Positions 1-10,627 of a stretch of DNA of 64,000 nucleotides are shown piece after piece; positions within the stretch are counted from its first letter, which is position 1, and the number at the start of each line of letters is the position of its first letter. A program made the translations under genes and the position numbers. A model generated the notes under the pieces. It worked only from the letters and a program-made list of their open reading frames with translations. It had not been told where the DNA came from and searched no databases. The stretch spans positions 59,592,253 through 59,656,252 of the forward strand of contig CM043959.1 of the NCBI GenBank assembly GCA_014529385.2. The letters run 5' to 3'. This DNA comes from Adiantum capillus-veneris (Eukaryota > Streptophyta > Polypodiopsida > Polypodiales > Pteridaceae).

Positions 1-390
1 GGGATAGACTTAGGTGATGTTATTTATGAGTCGTTAGTGGCTCTTTATGATTGTATATATGAGTAGTAGCGTTTGGTCAGAGCACCTTGCACGTAGTCGT
101 CTAGAGTGAGTCTATACACGGAGCACGTCTTCACCATCCCGGCACATCTGAGCCTTGACACCCCCATTGTACCTGTGAGTCCTCGGCTGGAGCTGAGTGT
201 GCTGCCACGCAAGAGTCTGTATCAGTCTTTGAGATAGTCGAGTCATATGTTCTGGTCTGTTGTTGTGTCTTTGTGAGCTCTGTTGATGTCTATTGTTCCC
301 TTTCTGTTCAGTCTGTTTGTGTTAGATTGTCACGCACATTGCACTGAGGACCACCCACTGTAGAGAGCACGACACATTATCCGCGCTACA
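1..390 (+). repeat. 5' LTR of element 1 (cut by window edge)
   Basis: Matches 6767-7155 almost base for base and ends CGCTACA, the partner of the TGTAGC start seen in the 3' copy. A TATA-like TGTATATATGAG lies near base 52. About 155 bp of the U3 end are outside the window. Confidence 0.9.
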
Positions 391-779
391 GGTGCTCTCA
401 TTTTGGCGATCACGGTGGGACCTCAAATGAAGTCTCACTCTTTGTTGAGATACAAATCAAGTCTCACTCTTTGTTGAGATACAAATCGTGAAGCTAATTG
501 GGTGCTACCTAGCTCCGCACACTTGCTTGCACTGTGTAGATAGTCTGCTGGTCTGGACCTCTCTCGCCCTGGTCAAACCAGTCCTCGTCCTCGTCCAGGT
601 CCCGGTCTAGTCCTCGCCCTGGTCCAGTCCTCCTCGTCCTGCCAGCTAGGTGGTCTAGTCACTGGTCCTGGACCAGGTGGTCTAGTTCCTATTCTCACTT
701 GTCCTAGTCTAGACCAGTGTTGTTCAGCCCTTTGTTAGAGTCTTCTTGCCCAAAGCTTGGTAGGACTGGTGATCACTGC

Positions 780-2360
780 ATGACACATACAAGGCGGTCA
801 GACAAGCGTCAAAGCGCACTACTGAGCCCTCTGAAGCACTATAACAGAAGACGACCTTTGGTATCTAGTAGAAGTCCATTAACCTCATCACCCATACCTC
901 CACATACAACATCCCCCATTCCTTCATCAGGTTCCACATCTTCCAGATCAACTTCTCCAGCAAAGCTCTCTCCTATTCTCCTACCAGCAGGCTATTGAGC
1001 AACAGGCTCAGCAAGGGGCCATGGAGGCATTGGCTAGTGTGTTGGCCAAGGTAAACATCAAGTTCCCCACCTTCAAAGGATTCTCTTCAGAAGATGCTGA
1101 CGACCATGCACGGAGGTTCGTATCTCTCTGTAGGGGACGTGGTCTTAATAGAGAAGATGCTTATCTCGTACTTTTTCCATCCACCTTGGACGGCTTAGCA
1201 GACAAATGGTACAGCCAGTTTGCAGAGAATCATTTTGCAACTTGGGCAGACTTAAGATAACAGTTGTGTGCAGCTTTCAGGCCAGGTGACTACCAAGAGA
1301 AAGTGTTGGATGAGTTGGCCAACATGGTGCTCCACCCAGAGGAGACTTTTGCAGAGCTTATGACTAAAACCAAGTCTCTGGTTGCCTAGCTTCCCCAGCA
1401 ACCCGGTGAAAGCATGGTTAAAAAGTGGGTGGAGAAGGCGCTCCCCAAAACCTCTCAACAAAAATTCCGAGAGAGCCTCCGACCCGACGCCACTCTGGAG
1501 GAATTCATCACAGCTGCTACTAGGATAGAGGGGGCTAGGAAGTTATTCAACAACTCTCCTCACATAGAGACTCCCTCTGTGTTCTCGGAAGGTAGTCCTG
1601 CTGATCCATTGACTTCCTTGCGCAGGGAACTTAAAGCCCTAAAACTATAACGCGCTCTCCAAGAAGAGAAATCAATCTCTCTGAGACAAGAGAAACCATC
1701 GCACCTTGAGGCTTTGGATCAAATCAAGAGAGAGCTAGAAGAGCTTCGGTCTCAGCAGGAGACTAAAGCTATGGTATGGTGCAGCTCTTGTCGCTCTCCA
1801 AGACATCCTCCACAGGATTGTCCCCTTGGGGCTTATTGCCACTTCTGCGAAAAATCTGGGCACGAAGATAAGGATTGTTACTATATCAAAGGATTGCGGC
1901 AAATACAACATAGTTTAGGTCCTTCTCTCCAACAAGGGCTAGCACCTGCATCCAACATGGTCTCACCCTATGGCCATCAAAACCTGTTGCCCCCTCTGCT
2001 GACAACACCCCCTATGCAGCAAGGTATGCACAACAACTTTGCATCCCCCAGCTTTTATCATGCTAGTACTCCCTCAGTTCCCCAAAGCTTCTACACCTCA
2101 GCCTTCAGCTCCATGTAGCAACAAGAGCAGCGACCACCTCGTCCCCCGTTTCGTCCGTCCAATCGGCCAATCTTATGCTACAGATGTGGTGAATATGGGC
2201 ATTACAAAAGTAAGTGTCCTTTACTTGAAGGGTCTCCTCCCTGCAGACATTGTCTGGACTCTAAGGACCACTACAGTAAGGATTGTCCCAAACAAAGGGC
2301 ATCCTCATCTTCAGGCCCGAATCAAAACCAACAAGAGTTTACATTCCCGAAGATCAATCT
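780..2360 (+). pseudogene. gag of element 1, broken
   Basis: Structural polyprotein of a gypsy element: it would coat the RNA and form the particle. The start is the ATG at 780 (MTHTRRS), shared with the sister copy at 12188. A Ser/Pro-rich leader runs to about 993, then a frameshift leads to the capsid-type domain (1021-1650), a charged helix rich in Glu/Arg/Lys (about 1700-1770), and a nucleocapsid with CX2CX4HX4C knuckles at about 1785-1890 and 2170-2220, plus a variant with one extra residue before His at about 2245-2290. In-frame stops lie at 1258, 1387, 1648 and 2116. Against the sister copy three of them replace Gln codons by C-to-T, and the one at 1387 replaces Lys. Confidence 0.85.
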
Positions 2361-2413
2361 AATCACAGTGAACACCACCCCTCAGCCAGCAACAAGCAGC
2401 AGAGCTTGCTGGC

Positions 2414-2665
2414 ATGCTTACCCGGGCTCAAAGAGCAGCCCTGGGTTTAAGTTTGCCAACAGGACCAACGCAAGGAGCATTGGTGCTACTTTATCAATTT
2501 AAGTTTCTGAAAAAAGCAAAGAAGTTGGTCACAGCATGGCAAGCACCATATAAGGTGATGGAGATTCTACCCCACGGAGCTGTACAATTAGCCGCCTCGA
2601 AGGAGTTCCGTTGCCTTTAGTCAATGGATCTAGGATCAAATGCTATCATGCTTAAGCTGCCGATC
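2414..2665 (+). pseudogene. pol 3' tail (integrase C-terminus) of element 1
   Basis: A short frame reads APYKVMEILPHGAVQL, the GPY/F-type module found at the C-terminus of gypsy integrases, followed by a GSRIKCYH-like tail. It lies about 100 bp after the end of gag, so some 4 kb of protease-RT-RNase H-integrase seen in related elements is absent. A stop near 2502 separates the upstream residues. Deletion, rather than divergence, is inferred from the abrupt junction. Confidence 0.7.
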
Positions 2666-3317
2666 AAGGGTCTAAATGGTCTACAATCAAGTGTTGAGCT
2701 TCGCCGACTCCTGAACCCTTAAATAACTTTGGAATCACTATCTTCGGCATCCCTGCTGTGCCTTTTCATCCTATCTCATACACCCTCTCCTTATACAGCT
2801 CTCCTTCTGCAGACTCTGTTGCGTTCAATGGGTTTGATTTTGGAATTGAATAAACTCTACCCTTCACTCTCTGTCTTCAATCTCTGTCTGTATCCTATGT
2901 AACCCCCCTTCTGTGTTGTGTGTAGGAATGATTCTAGTCTTGAGCATAACCTACCCTCCTCAACCCCGAATCAGGCCCTTTTTTTCAAAGCACAAAATTC
3001 TTTGATCTATAACTTCTCAAGTGAAACTCAGTTCTTTTGCTATGCGTAAATGCCTCAGTATTCTTGAGTGGGGTATTTATGAAGGTAATTTTTTCACTAG
3101 CAAGTTTACTTCGTGTTTTATCTCCCCCAGATTCTTTCAGAGGGTTAGATGATCTCCGATTCCGGGAATCTTTCCTGCTCATGCATTGCTAGTCCCTTTG
3201 CCTACTTAATGCTACTGATGTCCTTTCACTCCTTCTCTTTGCTTGTGAGTGCCTTGAAAATATCAATATCACCTCACCTCACCCTCACCCCGAAGCCTTG
3301 TTGCCCTAACTCACCCT
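2666..3317 (+). other. non-coding interior of element 1
   Basis: AT-balanced sequence with no convincing ORF on either strand and no recognised motif. It lies between the pol tail and the SINE-like piece, so it is probably untranslated interior or filler of the element. Confidence 0.4.
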
Positions 3318-3329
3318 TTCTATCAACCA

Positions 3330-3460
3330 AGTGTGGTAGATTGGCTATGCCATTTCATTTCCCTCTTCAATAGCAAGTCTTGAGTTCAACTCCTCGGCTA
3401 GATCTTTCAGATCTCTTGGATAGTTTCCTACACGTTAAAACTCTCTTCTTCTTCTTTTTC
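3330..3460 (+). mobile_element. tRNA-like SINE fragment
   Basis: A polymerase III A-box-like stretch (GTGGTAGATTGGCTATGC, 3333-3350) is followed about 30 bp later by a B-box-like GAGTTCAACTCC (3382-3393). It ends TAGTTTCCTACACGTTAAAACTC plus a CTT run. The A-box part recurs at 39219-39265 and the tail recurs at about 38690, 38773 and 39112. Arrangement and tail recurrence fit a tRNA-derived SINE; family unknown. Confidence 0.5.
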
Positions 3461-3469
3461 AACCCTCTG

Positions 3470-3930
3470 CCCTCACCCCTCGCCCTGGCCTCTCCTCTCA
3501 ACCCCCTCCCCTAGCCCTCTCCCTCGCCTCTAGCCCTCCCCCTATCTACTCGCCTCTCGCCCTAGCCCTTACCCTCTTCCCCCGCCTCTCGCCTTCCCCT
3601 AGCTCCTCGCCCTCTCCTAGCCCCTCGCCCTCGCCCTAGCCCCTCCCCCTCGCCCTCGCCCTCGCCCTTGCCCCTCGCCCTCACCTCTCCCCTCCCCTCG
3701 CCCTCGCCCTCCCCATCCCCTCGCCTCTCGCCCTACCCCTATCTCCTCGCCCTCGCCCTTGTCCCTCCCCTCACCCTCACCCTCGCCCTAGCCCTCCCCT
3801 ATCCCCTCGCCCTCGCCCTTGCTATCCCCTTGCCCTCGCCTCTCGCCCTACTCTATCCCCTCGCCCTTACCCCTTCCATCGCCCTCGCCTCTTGAACTCC
3901 CATCCCCTCGCCCTCATCGCCCTTTCCCGC
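3470..3930 (+). repeat. C-rich CCCTCGCC minisatellite
   Basis: About 460 bp of imperfect CCCTCGCC / CCCTAGCC units, almost purine-free on +. The - strand therefore carries many GGGCGAGGG-type runs able to form G-quadruplexes. The long open frame here (3668-3895) is low-complexity Leu/Ala/Pro and is not a gene. Confidence 0.9.
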
Positions 3931-4763
3931 GCATTCTTTCCAAACGGCCCTCACTCGCCAGTGGCTTCCGCCACTTACTGTAACGCTAAAGAATAAATCA
4001 AAGGCGTTATTTTTCCCTGCGAAAAGCAGATAGCGTCAATAAATTGAAGCTTTGGTACTCCATTCAGTCAGCTTCCCTTACTGGCCATCGCCAGTTGCTC
4101 TCTACGGCGTTCCTCTCTCTCTCTCTACAGTTGATCTCGACCTTGCTCTTGCTACAGTGAGACTTAACAATACAGGTTTGTAAGCATTCATCAATCAGTT
4201 GAAGATTCTCGGGCACAGTTTATCAAGATAGTTCGTACTTGGAATAGAGAGAAGCATCTTCAGTCGGAGGAAGAGTCCTCTGCCTTTGGGGATAGCTCTG
4301 ACAGTAAATCAGATTATACTCCTAGTTCAGAGCAGCTTTCAGAAGAATCTTTAGAGGAAGATTCACCCCAATCAGTCACTGCTAGCAGGGTTACCACTCT
4401 CCAGGTGCCTCGCCCTTCTGGTGCCCTCTCCAAGGTACCTTTACTAATGATATATCATTTACAGGCGCCGAACCCGGCACTCAAGGATGTGGTCAAGATG
4501 CAGAAGTATAGATTGAGATAGACATCTTTGGTGCATCAGATCTCGTAGAGGATGAGAGACTAACTAGTGACTTTTGCTAGGAAACCTTTTGTAAAGCTCT
4601 TTTTATTAGTCTACAATACACTTTAGATTTTGGTCATTTATATAGCAGTTTCGTTGATTTGTTTCATTTGTGTAGCAGTTTTGTTGATTTGTTATTTGTA
4701 TTGATTAAGCATTTCTTATGTAAACTAACGTATTTTGTGGGTGTTATTTGTGTATGATTAGCC
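3931..4763 (+). other. interior of element 1 with a Ser/Glu-rich open stretch
   Basis: Mostly non-coding. From about 4180 to 4521 one + frame stays open for some 110 codons without an early ATG and reads as a Ser/Glu-rich acidic region followed by a Pro-containing tail. It could be a leader exon of the downstream ORF. A GT...AG pair at 4434-4465 would make an intron far too short for plants, and the frame reads straight through it. Confidence 0.3.
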
Positions 4764-6545
4764 ATGGCCGATGACGATGAGCCATACTCTCCTAGTTTTA
4801 GTTTCAGTAGCAAATGATGCATTTGGGTCTTCAAAATTTGGCTCAGGCTGATTTGTCCTGCACAATCTCTAGTGCCAAGCTAAGTTCCCTCTTGCTCACT
4901 TCTCCAAAGCTAAATGGTACTACACTTACAGTGGAGGATATCGGACACGCTATGGGAATATTGAATGTGTTGGCACCTTTGCCCGCCACCAAAACCTTCT
5001 TGAATCTCTCACCAGAAGAAACTGCAAATGCTTGGCAGGAACTGTTGCTGGACTCACATGCAGACTATCACAGGAGTCAGCAGCTGTATTCAGTTTTACA
5101 ATATTATTTTTTACTACACGCACCGGAAAGAACAGGGGTTCCATCTTCTCCAGGATCTCTAGCAATATGCGATGCTTTTTTTTGTCTCTACCACTGCCTG
5201 CCGTATCCATTTCACCATCTGCTGTTTAAAGCGCTACAGGAGAAGGAAAAGCGTTTTCGGACTCAGCGGAAAGGTTCAATTGCTATGCAGCCCCTATTAT
5301 GTATTGGGTAGTGCAAATTATGTAGCAAAAGGCAGATGCAACAGGTGTACTCACCCTGCAAGATGATCCAAAAGAACAAGAACAAGGCCGTTCCAAAATA
5401 GCCAAAGGGAAAGGCATCTTGCGCAAGAGGGCAAAAGTACAAAAAGATTCGACTGAGCAGCTAGCAACACTACCCTTCTCCGAATCACAGGTCAAAATCT
5501 CTGACGTCTGTACTGCAACACCAACAGTGCGTATATCTACTTCTGTGGCCACCTCAACTTTCACACCACCTCTTGTGAGTAGTATTGCAGTCACCAAAAC
5601 ACAACCTCCAGCTGTGTCGGCAGCACCACGCACTACTCTTAGTGCAGGGGCACCTAGGGATACTGCAGGGGCATCTAGCTCTAGGACGCCTACATCTGAA
5701 CAGCATGACATATATGCTAATTTTGCGCCTCAAGCCGACAGACTTTTAGATGCAGACAGAAGAGCCATTTCGACAATTATGGATGCAGCCCTCTCATTGC
5801 AAGGTACCAACGGTCTGCATCGCGTTGTCTATGACAGTACGCAAAGGGAAGTGCGCGCTCATCTTGAACGAGCGATGGATAGGGACATGTTAGTTGCTAC
5901 GGCTCAAGATCGCATAAAAATCCTAACTCGAAAGGTAGTGGACCTCAAACATATTGTCCACACTCAACAAAAACAGTTAAAAGAGGCAAATGATATGGCC
6001 GCAGAAGTTCAGGACCTCTCTCCTGTGGTACATACAGTGTGTCCCTCATGTGTCAAATACCAAGCTGTAGCCATTTCACAGACAGTTACAGTTACAGCTA
6101 CAGCTACAACCCCGGTTTCTACGCAAGTTCCTGCTGTGGCAACACAGATACAGACGGATGTTTCCAAAGCCCATTCAGGGGATTCTCAAATAGCAGAGAA
6201 AACAAATCCTACCAATATGGAGTCTAAGCCAGCAGGATCGGTTTCATCACAATTTCATGGACCCTCTATGGCCTCCCCCTCCCAGTCCACCTCCTTCCCT
6301 CAGCACTTCTAGAGCTTCCCTAGATTCCAACCACCTGTTCCACCATCTCAGCCTACCCAGTCTTTTCCTTGGGTTTCCACCCGCTCCACCTACTCATCCT
6401 ACTGAGTCTGCTGCTCATGGGGTGGCTACTCCATATCCGATGTACCCTCCTCATGGCCAATACCCCTCACCATACACATGGCCTCCATCTCCTTACCCAC
6501 CTTTCTACCAGCCTCCTCCTCCATCATCCGACCACCAACAGTAGA
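4764..6545 (+). pseudogene. additional ORF between pol and 3' LTR of element 1
   Basis: Extra ORF in the place where Athila/Tat elements carry an env-like or other additional ORF. It begins MADDDEPYSPS at 4764, changes frame at a TGA/ATG overlap (4814-4817), runs to about 5311 as a Leu-rich region, shifts frame again with a TAG at 5323, and stays open from 5335 to 6312. That part has a Thr/Ser-rich segment, a likely coiled-coil helix (about 5755-6000, rich in Asp/Arg/Glu/Leu), and a CPSC motif. A last shift into a Pro/Tyr/Ser-rich tail ends at 6545. I see no signal peptide or clear membrane segment, so an envelope function is not supported. Function unknown. Confidence 0.6.
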
Positions 6546-6610
6546 TCGCCGATATTTCAGTTCTTCAATTCCGCTCTCCGGGACGGGCAGCGGTCATGTG
6601 GCGGGCAACC

Positions 6611-7155
6611 TGTAGCAGGCTACAGTGTCACTTTCACAGGACAGTTAGTTTACAGTTGGTCTTTGGTCTGGTCGGTTCACACTAGACGGACTCGCTGGGC
6701 AGAGACACGTGGCAGGGATATGGTGGTTTAGTGGACATCGTGGCCAGGTCACCACCGCCACCCAATGGGGATAGACTTAGGTGATGTTATTTATGAGCCG
6801 TTGGGGGCTCTTTATGATTGTATATATGAGTAGTAGTGTTTGGTCAGAGCACCTTGCACGTAGTCGTCTAGAGTGAGTCTATACACAGAACACTTCTTCA
6901 CCATCCCGGCACATATGAGCCTCGACACCCCCATTGTACCTGTGAGTCCTGGGCTGGAGCTAAGTGTGCTGCCACGCCAGAGTCTGTATCAGTCTTTGAG
7001 ATAGTCGAGTCATATGTTCTGGTCTGCTGTTGTGTCTTTATGAGCTCTGTTGATATCTATTGTTCCCTTTCTGTTCAGTCTGTTTGAGTGAGATTGTCAC
7101 GCACATTGCACTAGGATCACCCCCGTAGAGAGCACAACACATTATCCGCGCTACA
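6611..7155 (+). repeat. 3' LTR of element 1
   Basis: 545 bp, TGTAGC at the left and GCTACA at the right. Its last 390 bp match the window start; its first part matches, inverted, the LTR at 12571-13100. It ends exactly where the integrase of element 2 breaks off. Confidence 0.92.
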
Positions 7156-7417
7156 GACAGACATCACAAATCTTGACATGAGCAATAGCATCTCTGAATA
7201 GATAGGGCCACCATAAGCGTGTCTGAAAGATTTTTTGCCCCGTGATGTGACCAAAGTAATGGCCACCTGTAGGACCACTAGGTGCATCTTCCAGAATGTG
7301 GTCCACTTCATGAGGAGAGACGCACTTGCGCAGCACACCATCTGGCCCAAATTTGTAGAGTTGTCCGCCAATCAGAGAGAAGGGTCTAGACTTCAACAAG
7401 AGTCTTCCTTTTTGCAA
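7156..7417 (-). pseudogene. integrase zinc-binding N-terminus, truncated
   Basis: Reads the conserved region just before gypsy integrase: LLLKSRPFSLIGGQLYKFGPDGVLRKCV, then His-x3-His and a terminal CDVC pair, together the HHCC zinc finger. The frame is cut immediately after CDVC by the LTR of element 1 at 7155. It is offset by one frame from the RT/RNase H ORF upstream, so a frameshift lies around 7420-7430. Confidence 0.85.
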
Positions 7418-7464
7418 GGGAGAAGCATTCTCAGGATATATGCCAGTAGAGAGCAGATGTAATA

Positions 7465-7499
7465 CATCTCTTTAAGGTCGTATCGACCTTAAAGAGATG
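7465..7499. other. perfect 16-bp hairpin
   Basis: CATCTCTTTAAGGTCG (7465-7480) is followed after TAT by its exact complement (7484-7499). It lies at the end of the RNase H/tether coding region, just before the frameshift into integrase. Confidence 0.8.
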
Positions 7500-7789
7500 A
7501 CTATTCGGAAAGTCATCATCAACCCCAGTATATGGCTCACCTATGTGTATGCAAGAGAGGTGATCGGCCATGACGTGCCGCTTACCTGGACGGAGAACTA
7601 CGTCGAAATCAAATTCCTGCAATATCAGTAGCCACCTCCTGACTCTTCTTGCAACTTGGGGTTTATTCAGAAGATAGCGCAGCGCATGATGATCCGTGAT
7701 GATAGTGAAGTGAACCCCTAACAAGTAATGACAAAACTTTTGTAAAGAATACACCATAGCCAAACCTTCCCTTTCTGTGGTGCTGTAGT

Positions 7790-7913
7790 CATAGTAACAG
7801 GGGACGCCCTTTTTCGGGCTTCCCGTCCCCACTTGCCGTCCCGCTCTCTTTTTTACACTAAAAATCCATTTCAGCCCCGTCCCCCGTCCCGGAATGCGTC
7901 CCTTGTGACTATG
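7790..7913. mobile_element. 124-bp hAT-like MITE inside RNase H
   Basis: Terminal inverted repeats CATAGTAACAGGGGACGC (left) and CATAGTCACAAGGGACGC (right, complemented) match at 16 of 18 bases. The element is flanked by an exact 8-bp duplication GCTGTAGT at 7782-7789 and 7914-7921. An 8-bp target duplication, no coding capacity and repeated GGGACG-type subterminal motifs fit a non-autonomous hAT. Insertion plus duplication is 132 bp, so the host frame is kept. Confidence 0.88.
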
Positions 7914-9519
7914 GCTGTAGTTGCGCTCAGCCTTTGTGAGCAGGCGGCTGACATAGTGGACTGGGCGATCTAGGTTGAACTCCTTGCTAGGCTGAGTCAA
8001 GACCGTGCCGACCGCAAATTGACTAGCATCAGTATGGACATAAAAAGGAGTGGACCAATCAGAAGCAACTAAAATAGATGCCTCAGCTAGGCGCTTTTTG
8101 AGATAGGCAAAAGCTTGGGATTCAATTGTGGACCACTGAAAGGGTACAACAGCACTAGTCAGGCGAGTCAAGGGTTGGGCAACCTCTCCATACATGCGAA
8201 TGAACCTCCAATGATAGCATGTATGGCCTACAAAGCTTTGAACACCTTTGGGATTAAGTAGAGGGGGCAATGTTAAAATGGCCACTATTTTCTCAGGGTT
8301 AGGTGCTAAACCTTCAGCAGACACGACATGACCTAAAAGCGTATCTTGAGTCACTAAAAAGTGGCACTTGTTTGGATTGAGCTTAAGGCACGCCTCGTGA
8401 CACTTCGAGAAGACTGCAGAGAGTTGAGCCAGGTGCTTCTCCAAGTTTTCCACCGGGGTAGAACATTGGGCGCCAGAGAAGGTGGAAAAATCATCCATGA
8501 AGATTTTGAGATTGTCGTTGAGCAGGGGACAAAATATGATGTAGACAATACGATTGAATGAAGGAGGAGCGTTTTTCAGCCCAAAGGACATCCTTTTGTA
8601 GATAAAAATTCCCCATGGAACAAAAACTGTCTTTCCTTGGTCATCAAGATGTATGCCTAACTGATTGTAGCCACTAAACCCGTCCATGAAACTGTACAGT
8701 ACATGCCCAACGACATCTTCGAGGACTCTCTCAGTGAAAGGGGTCGGAAATCCATAAGGGATTGTCACCTTATTCAGAGCCTGGTAGTGGACGCAAACTC
8801 GAATTTTGTTGGACTGCTTCTTGGGAGCGATAACCATAGGGGACAACCATTCTGAGTGCTCCACTGGCACAATAATACTTGCTTCTTGCATTTTTTCTAA
8901 CTCGACTTTGAATGCTTCTGCATACTTGGGGTTGAGCTTGTAAGCCAGTCCTCTAACCGGCTTAGCCCCCTCAACCGGAGGGATTGTGTGGACTCCTAAC
9001 TCTTCTGGGATCCCTTCCAAATCATGGTAAGATCAGGCAAACACATCCTTGAAAGAGTGCACGAAAGAGATTACCTGGTTGAGTAGCACGGGGTGATCCC
9101 ATAACCAAGCGGCTAACAGGATGGGTTGATGGTTGTCAGGGTCGCCTAGGTTGACTTCTCTGACGGGGTCAGGCGGTGTAGTTGGAGAGGATGCATCAGG
9201 AAGAGAAAACCTTGCCGCCTCTGTGAGCTTCCGAACATCATGAGCTGGCATCTAATCGATATTGAAATCGGCATACTCTTCTTGTAACCATCCCAGTGGA
9301 AGCTTGTCGAAGGGAAGTTCATATGGTACATAGGATAGCTTGGACTAGGGCAGGGTATTAGACACAGGTGAGGCTGAGGGTGTGGTGAGGGTGAACTCTT
9401 GTAAAGGAGATTTCTTACCCCTTCGATGGTCTTTAATAGGATCACCAAGTCCAAAGGCTTCTACTGAGGGGCCAACTAAGCTATCAACCTCTGGGAGCAA
9501 TGGAGTCGATGCGCTGGGC

Positions 9520-10365
9520 TCAGCCACTGTAGCAACACTGGAAGATGGTGTATCCTCTGGCAACGCTTGAATGGAGACCACATAGCAAGGCGGTAGCCTC
9601 CAACCACTCCAACAGGTCTTCTTCTGGTCCATCCGGTGGAGTAGGCTGGTTCGGTTGGGAAGTTGACTTCATTGATAGAGAACTATGATTCACCACCGGA
9701 TCCATTCCCCCTTCAAGGCGAATAGGTTTCATTGGATAGCCCGGGCTATGTATCCACATTGAATCAGTTCCCCAATCATGTAATGCCTTTGTGTGTTGGA
9801 GCCATGATCTTCCAATGAGTAATGGAAATCCGCCCTCTATCTGAGGGAGGCGAACTACAACAAAATCTAGGTTGAATGTGAAGTCATGTACCTGCAGAGG
9901 GACCTTGTCTACTATTCCCACACGGTAGACAGTTCTCCGGTCAGCCAAAGTCACTGTAAAGGGAGCGGGCCGGATAGGCTGGAGACCCAATGCCATCATA
10001 GTGAATTCGGGCATCAAGTTGATACCCGACCCACCATCCACCATGACCCCAGAGAAGTCGCGCCCTAGAATAGACTCGGTGAGACGAGGACTCCTGTAAT
10101 CAGTGAGCGGAGCAGCGGGAAATGAAATCATCTAGGACTCTAAGGGCTGCACTAGTAGGTGCCTGCCACTAGACCCTGCACCAGGATACAGAGATTGAAT
10201 GATGGAAAGGGTGTCACTTCGAAAATTTGCATCAAGTCGAAGCATGTTGTACAATGACACTTGCTGAAAGGTGTTTTTCAAGATATTCTTTGCTGTAGGC
10301 TTCTCTCTTTTGATCAGTGCTTGCTCTGGTATCTTGAGCTTCTGCAAGTCCTCTAGTGCTTCCAT
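9520..10365 (-). pseudogene. retropepsin-type protease of element 2
   Basis: Aspartic protease that would cut the polyprotein. Active-site stretch VDGGSGINLMP lies near 10040 and the second motif LLIGRSWL near 9820, both as in gypsy proteases; the Asp is present. A 77-codon leader (10365-10132) precedes it after a TAG. Downstream (9632-9255) is a Pro/Ser-rich linker to RT carried in shifting frames. Confidence 0.82.
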
Positions 10366-10627
10366 GAAGGCACCATCAATATCTGAGAGAAGAGAGGTAG
10401 GTTGGCTCTTGGCACTACCTGCTAGAGCCTGGTTTGTCTGCTACTAGGGAAGGTTGACTCATTTGTGTGACTAGAGATGAAAAAGTTGGACCGTCAGGGA
10501 GGCTGAGACCAAGAACAGCTTTGTGCCTGTGTGAGCACACCAGCAGGCTTTTCCACCTGTTTCAATCCATTTTGAGAGGCAACTACAAGAGTGGAAGGCG
10601 GGGCCTGTGGAATGGTGCTTACTATGA

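Larger units (their letters stand above)
1..7155 (+). mobile_element. Athila/Tat-like Ty3/gypsy element 1, pol-deleted
   Basis: Bounded by direct repeats (1-390 and 6611-7155) whose ends read TGTAGC...GCTACA. Inside are gag with zinc knuckles, a short pol tail, a C-rich minisatellite and a separate downstream ORF. Protease, RT, RNase H and the integrase core are missing between about 2370 and 2480, so it cannot move by itself. The sequence after the 5' LTR (CATTTTGGCG...) resembles the start of Athila/Tat interiors, and the sister element at 7156-13100 has the FMDDF RT box typical of that group. The start lies about 155 bp left of the window, judged from LTR length. Confidence 0.85.
7431..9251 (-). 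pseudogene. reverse transcriptase / RNase H of element 2
   Basis: Copies element RNA into DNA and degrades the RNA strand. The frame opens upstream of RT (9251), with one TGA at about 9030 where the family has Trp (G-to-A). RT follows with SGYNQ, SFGLKNAPPSF and the catalytic FMDD box near 8495. RNase H follows with HTDAS (about 8030), a Glu in TTEREGL and TDHHAL, and ends with a MADHLS-like motif near 7570. From 9020 to 7431 the frame is open for 529 codons, which is remarkable because 44 of them come from a 124-bp transposon and its target duplication at 7782-7921. Those residues split RNase H between AERNYS and TTEREGL, so the enzyme is very likely dead. Confidence 0.9.

Noticed and set aside
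3668-3895. 75-codon Leu/Pro/Ala ORF
   Set aside because: A product of the CCCTCGCC minisatellite, open in several frames; low complexity, no domain.
4434-4465. GT...AG pair suggesting a mini-intron in element 1
   Set aside because: About 32 bp is far below plant intron size and the frame reads through it.
4814-6545. Envelope gene making element 1 a retrovirus-like element
   Set aside because: Position fits, but no signal peptide, cleavage site or clear transmembrane segment is visible.
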